8,550 nucleotides of DNA from Bathymodiolus azoricus thioautotrophic gill symbiont. GTDB lineage: Bacteria; Pseudomonadota; Gammaproteobacteria; PS1; Pseudothioglobaceae. The DNA lies in contig NZ_CDSC02000351.1 of assembly GCF_001298715.1 (NCBI RefSeq), positions 1 to 8,550 on the forward strand, in the 5' to 3' direction. The position numbers and the translations under genes are program-made. This document shows, piece after piece, positions 7,376 to 8,550 of the stretch. The first letter of the stretch is position 1; each line of letters opens with the position of its first letter. A model generated the notes under the pieces. It did no database searches. It saw nothing but the letters and a program-made list of their open reading frames with translations, and was not told the DNA's origin.

Positions 7376-8277
7376 AAGGTCGCCAAAAATGCCTGTAATT
7401 CCGCTGACAACGGCGCCTTAATGGTTTGGATTTCCCCCGTACTTGGATTGGTAAAAGTCAGTTGATGCGCATGCAGGAATAAACGCCTCAAACCTTGAGC
7501 ATGTAATTTTCGATCAAATTCTCTGTCACCATATTTATCATCGCACGCCAAAGGATGCCCCGCATATTGTCCATGCACACGGATCTGATGCATACGCCCA
7601 GTTTCAATGAGCACTTCAACCAAAGAAGCATCAATACTCTCAAAATTCTTTATTGGTTGAAAGTGACTAAGCGCATCTTTGCCTTTCGCATCAACCACTG
7701 TGCAGCGTGAATTCTGATATAAAGGTGCGTCAATACTATGGCGTTTTTTTGACCATGTGCCTTTAACCAGAGCCGTATAGCGTTTCTCCATTTGATGTTG
7801 AATCAGTTGCTCATGTAGATTTTTCAATACACTGCGTTTTTTGGCAATCAACAAAACGCCTGAAGTCGCACGGTCAATGCGATGCACCAACTCCACCGGC
7901 GTGTTAAACATATCTCTGAATGCCTCAATCACCCCAATATCAATACCACTACCACCATGCACTGCCAATCCACTCGGCTTATTAATCACCAACAGCCCTT
8001 TATCCTCATACAAAATACTCTCAGTCAACAACTTTTTAAGACTATCTGAGGTTTTACTCGGCTTTGATTCAGCCACCCGAATCGGTGGGATACGCACCAC
8101 ATCATCGACTTGTAATTTGTAATCGGCTTTTTTCCTGCCCTTATTGACCCGCACTTCACCTTTACGAATCACTCGATAGATGTGTGATTTTGGCACACCT
8201 TTAAGTATTTTAAGTAAATAATTATCTAGTCGTTGTCCTGTGGAAAACTCATCAACTGTCTTAAATTGAACGCTCAT
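7372..8277 (-). CDS. rluC: 23S rRNA pseudouridine synthase RluC
   Basis: Isomerises uridines in 23S rRNA; the E. coli enzyme acts at 955, 2504 and 2580. The 301 residues (319 in E. coli) comprise an N-terminal S4 RNA-binding domain (about 15-65, with GQRLDNYL and GVPKSHIYRVIRKGEVRVNK), a linker, and an RluA-type catalytic domain. The latter has LVINKPSGLAVHGGSG (96-111), the active-site motif HRIDRATSG (132-140, catalytic D135), and a later block GRMHQIRVHGQYAGHPLACD. RluC rather than RluD or RluA is indicated by GVPKSHIYR, the IPPIRVAE linker (63-70) and KYGDREFDRKL near the C-terminus, all close to E. coli RluC. The start codon shares one base with the preceding ycfH stop (TGATG at 8279-8275), which implies coupling; no Shine-Dalgarno stands out. 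Confidence 0.95.
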   Translation of the reverse strand: MSVQFKTVDEFSTGQRLDNYLLKILKGVPKSHIYRVIRKGEVRVNKGRKKADYKLQVDDVVRIPPIRVAESKPSKTSDSLKKLLTESILYEDKGLLVINKPSGLAVHGGSGIDIGVIEAFRDMFNTPVELVHRIDRATSGVLLIAKKRSVLKNLHEQLIQHQMEKRYTALVKGTWSKKRHSIDAPLYQNSRCTVVDAKGKDALSHFQPIKNFESIDASLVEVLIETGRMHQIRVHGQYAGHPLACDDKYGDREFDRKLHAQGLRRLFLHAHQLTFTNPSTGEIQTIKAPLSAELQAFLATL

Positions 8278-8550
8278 CAGAAAAACAAGGTCTTAAAATT
8301 ATTGGTGGTGGCATTAGCAATTGCTTCAATACTCTCGCCCCGAATTTCGGCTAATTTTTCAACTGTATAATAAGTGTAGGCGGGCGAGTTAGGCTTGCCA
8401 CGGTAGGGCACAGGGGTTAAATAAGGTGCATCCGTTTCCACCAAAATCCTATCCAACGGCACTTTTTTAGCAACCTCGCGCAAATCACCCGCACTCTTAA
8501 AAGTGATAATGCCTGAAAATGAAATATAAAACCCCAAGTCCAACGCCGCC
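8277..8550 (-). CDS. ycfH: TatD/YcfH family metal-dependent hydrolase, C-terminal part
   Basis: Only the last 90 or so codons are visible; the frame stays open through 8550, so the gene continues beyond the window and its start is not seen. The TatD family are TIM-barrel metal-dependent hydrolases, several with DNase activity. The visible part reads [12 protein letters not shown], then [29 protein letters not shown], with the late metal-ligand aspartate in ETDAPYL, and ends in the NNF..LF motif typical of the C-terminus. It resembles E. coli YcfH more than TatD. A TTG in frame at 8543 is not a start, because family sequence continues upstream of it. The stop overlaps the rluC ATG by one base, making this the promoter-proximal visible gene of the operon. 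Confidence 0.93.
   Translation of the reverse strand, partial: AALDLGFYISFSGIITFKSAGDLREVAKKVPLDRILVETDAPYLTPVPYRGKPNSPAYTYYTVEKLAEIRGESIEAIANATTNNFKTLFF

Noticed and set aside
8541..8543. TTG as the start of the TatD/YcfH gene
   Set aside because: The frame stays open to the window edge with family-like residues (AALDLGFY), so this is an internal codon of a truncated gene.
1..8550. Hidden mobile element, CRISPR array or multigene defence system
   Set aside because: No transposase, integrase, direct-repeat array or terminal inverted repeats are visible; the only accessory-looking gene is the lone DUF3800 pseudogene.

Overview
The window reads as a chromosomal housekeeping stretch of a low-GC gammaproteobacterium. 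DNA polymerase I, ZnuC, DapD, UbiA, RluC and a TatD/YcfH-type hydrolase are all recognisable over their visible length and resemble the Escherichia coli proteins closely. UbiA implies ubiquinone synthesis. My impression is a marine or sulfur-oxidiser-like (SUP05/Thioglobus-type) lineage, but that is a guess from overall flavour and AT content. No rRNA, tRNA, CRISPR array, insertion sequence or prophage gene is visible.

Layout. Positions 1-110 are AT-rich and hold a possible + strand promoter and two tandem hairpins, the second followed by a T-run like a rho-independent terminator. Positions 95-819 (minus) hold a DUF3800-family gene broken by one frameshift: the first 175 codons are in one frame, and the last 65, including the family's GLQLAD motif, are in another. 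It begins one base after the stop of polA (821-3586, minus). polA and znuC (3640-4368, plus) diverge from a 53-bp AT-rich gap. znuC is followed by dapD (4415-5230, plus), which has its own good extended -10 promoter. A hairpin at 5245-5276 separates dapD from a convergent minus-strand operon. In transcription order that operon is ycfH/tatD (cut by the window edge at 8550), rluC, ubiA and a secreted calcineurin-like phosphoesterase, joined by overlapping start/stop codons or a 12-base gap.

Functions. polA covers replication and repair, znuC zinc import, dapD lysine and diaminopimelate synthesis, ubiA ubiquinone synthesis, and rluC modification of 23S rRNA. The phosphoesterase is the least understood intact gene. 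The most notable feature is the DUF3800 pseudogene: it is clearly more AT-rich than its neighbours, sits directly behind polA, and is inactivated by what looks like a recent single-base lesion. I see no complete undescribed system here.
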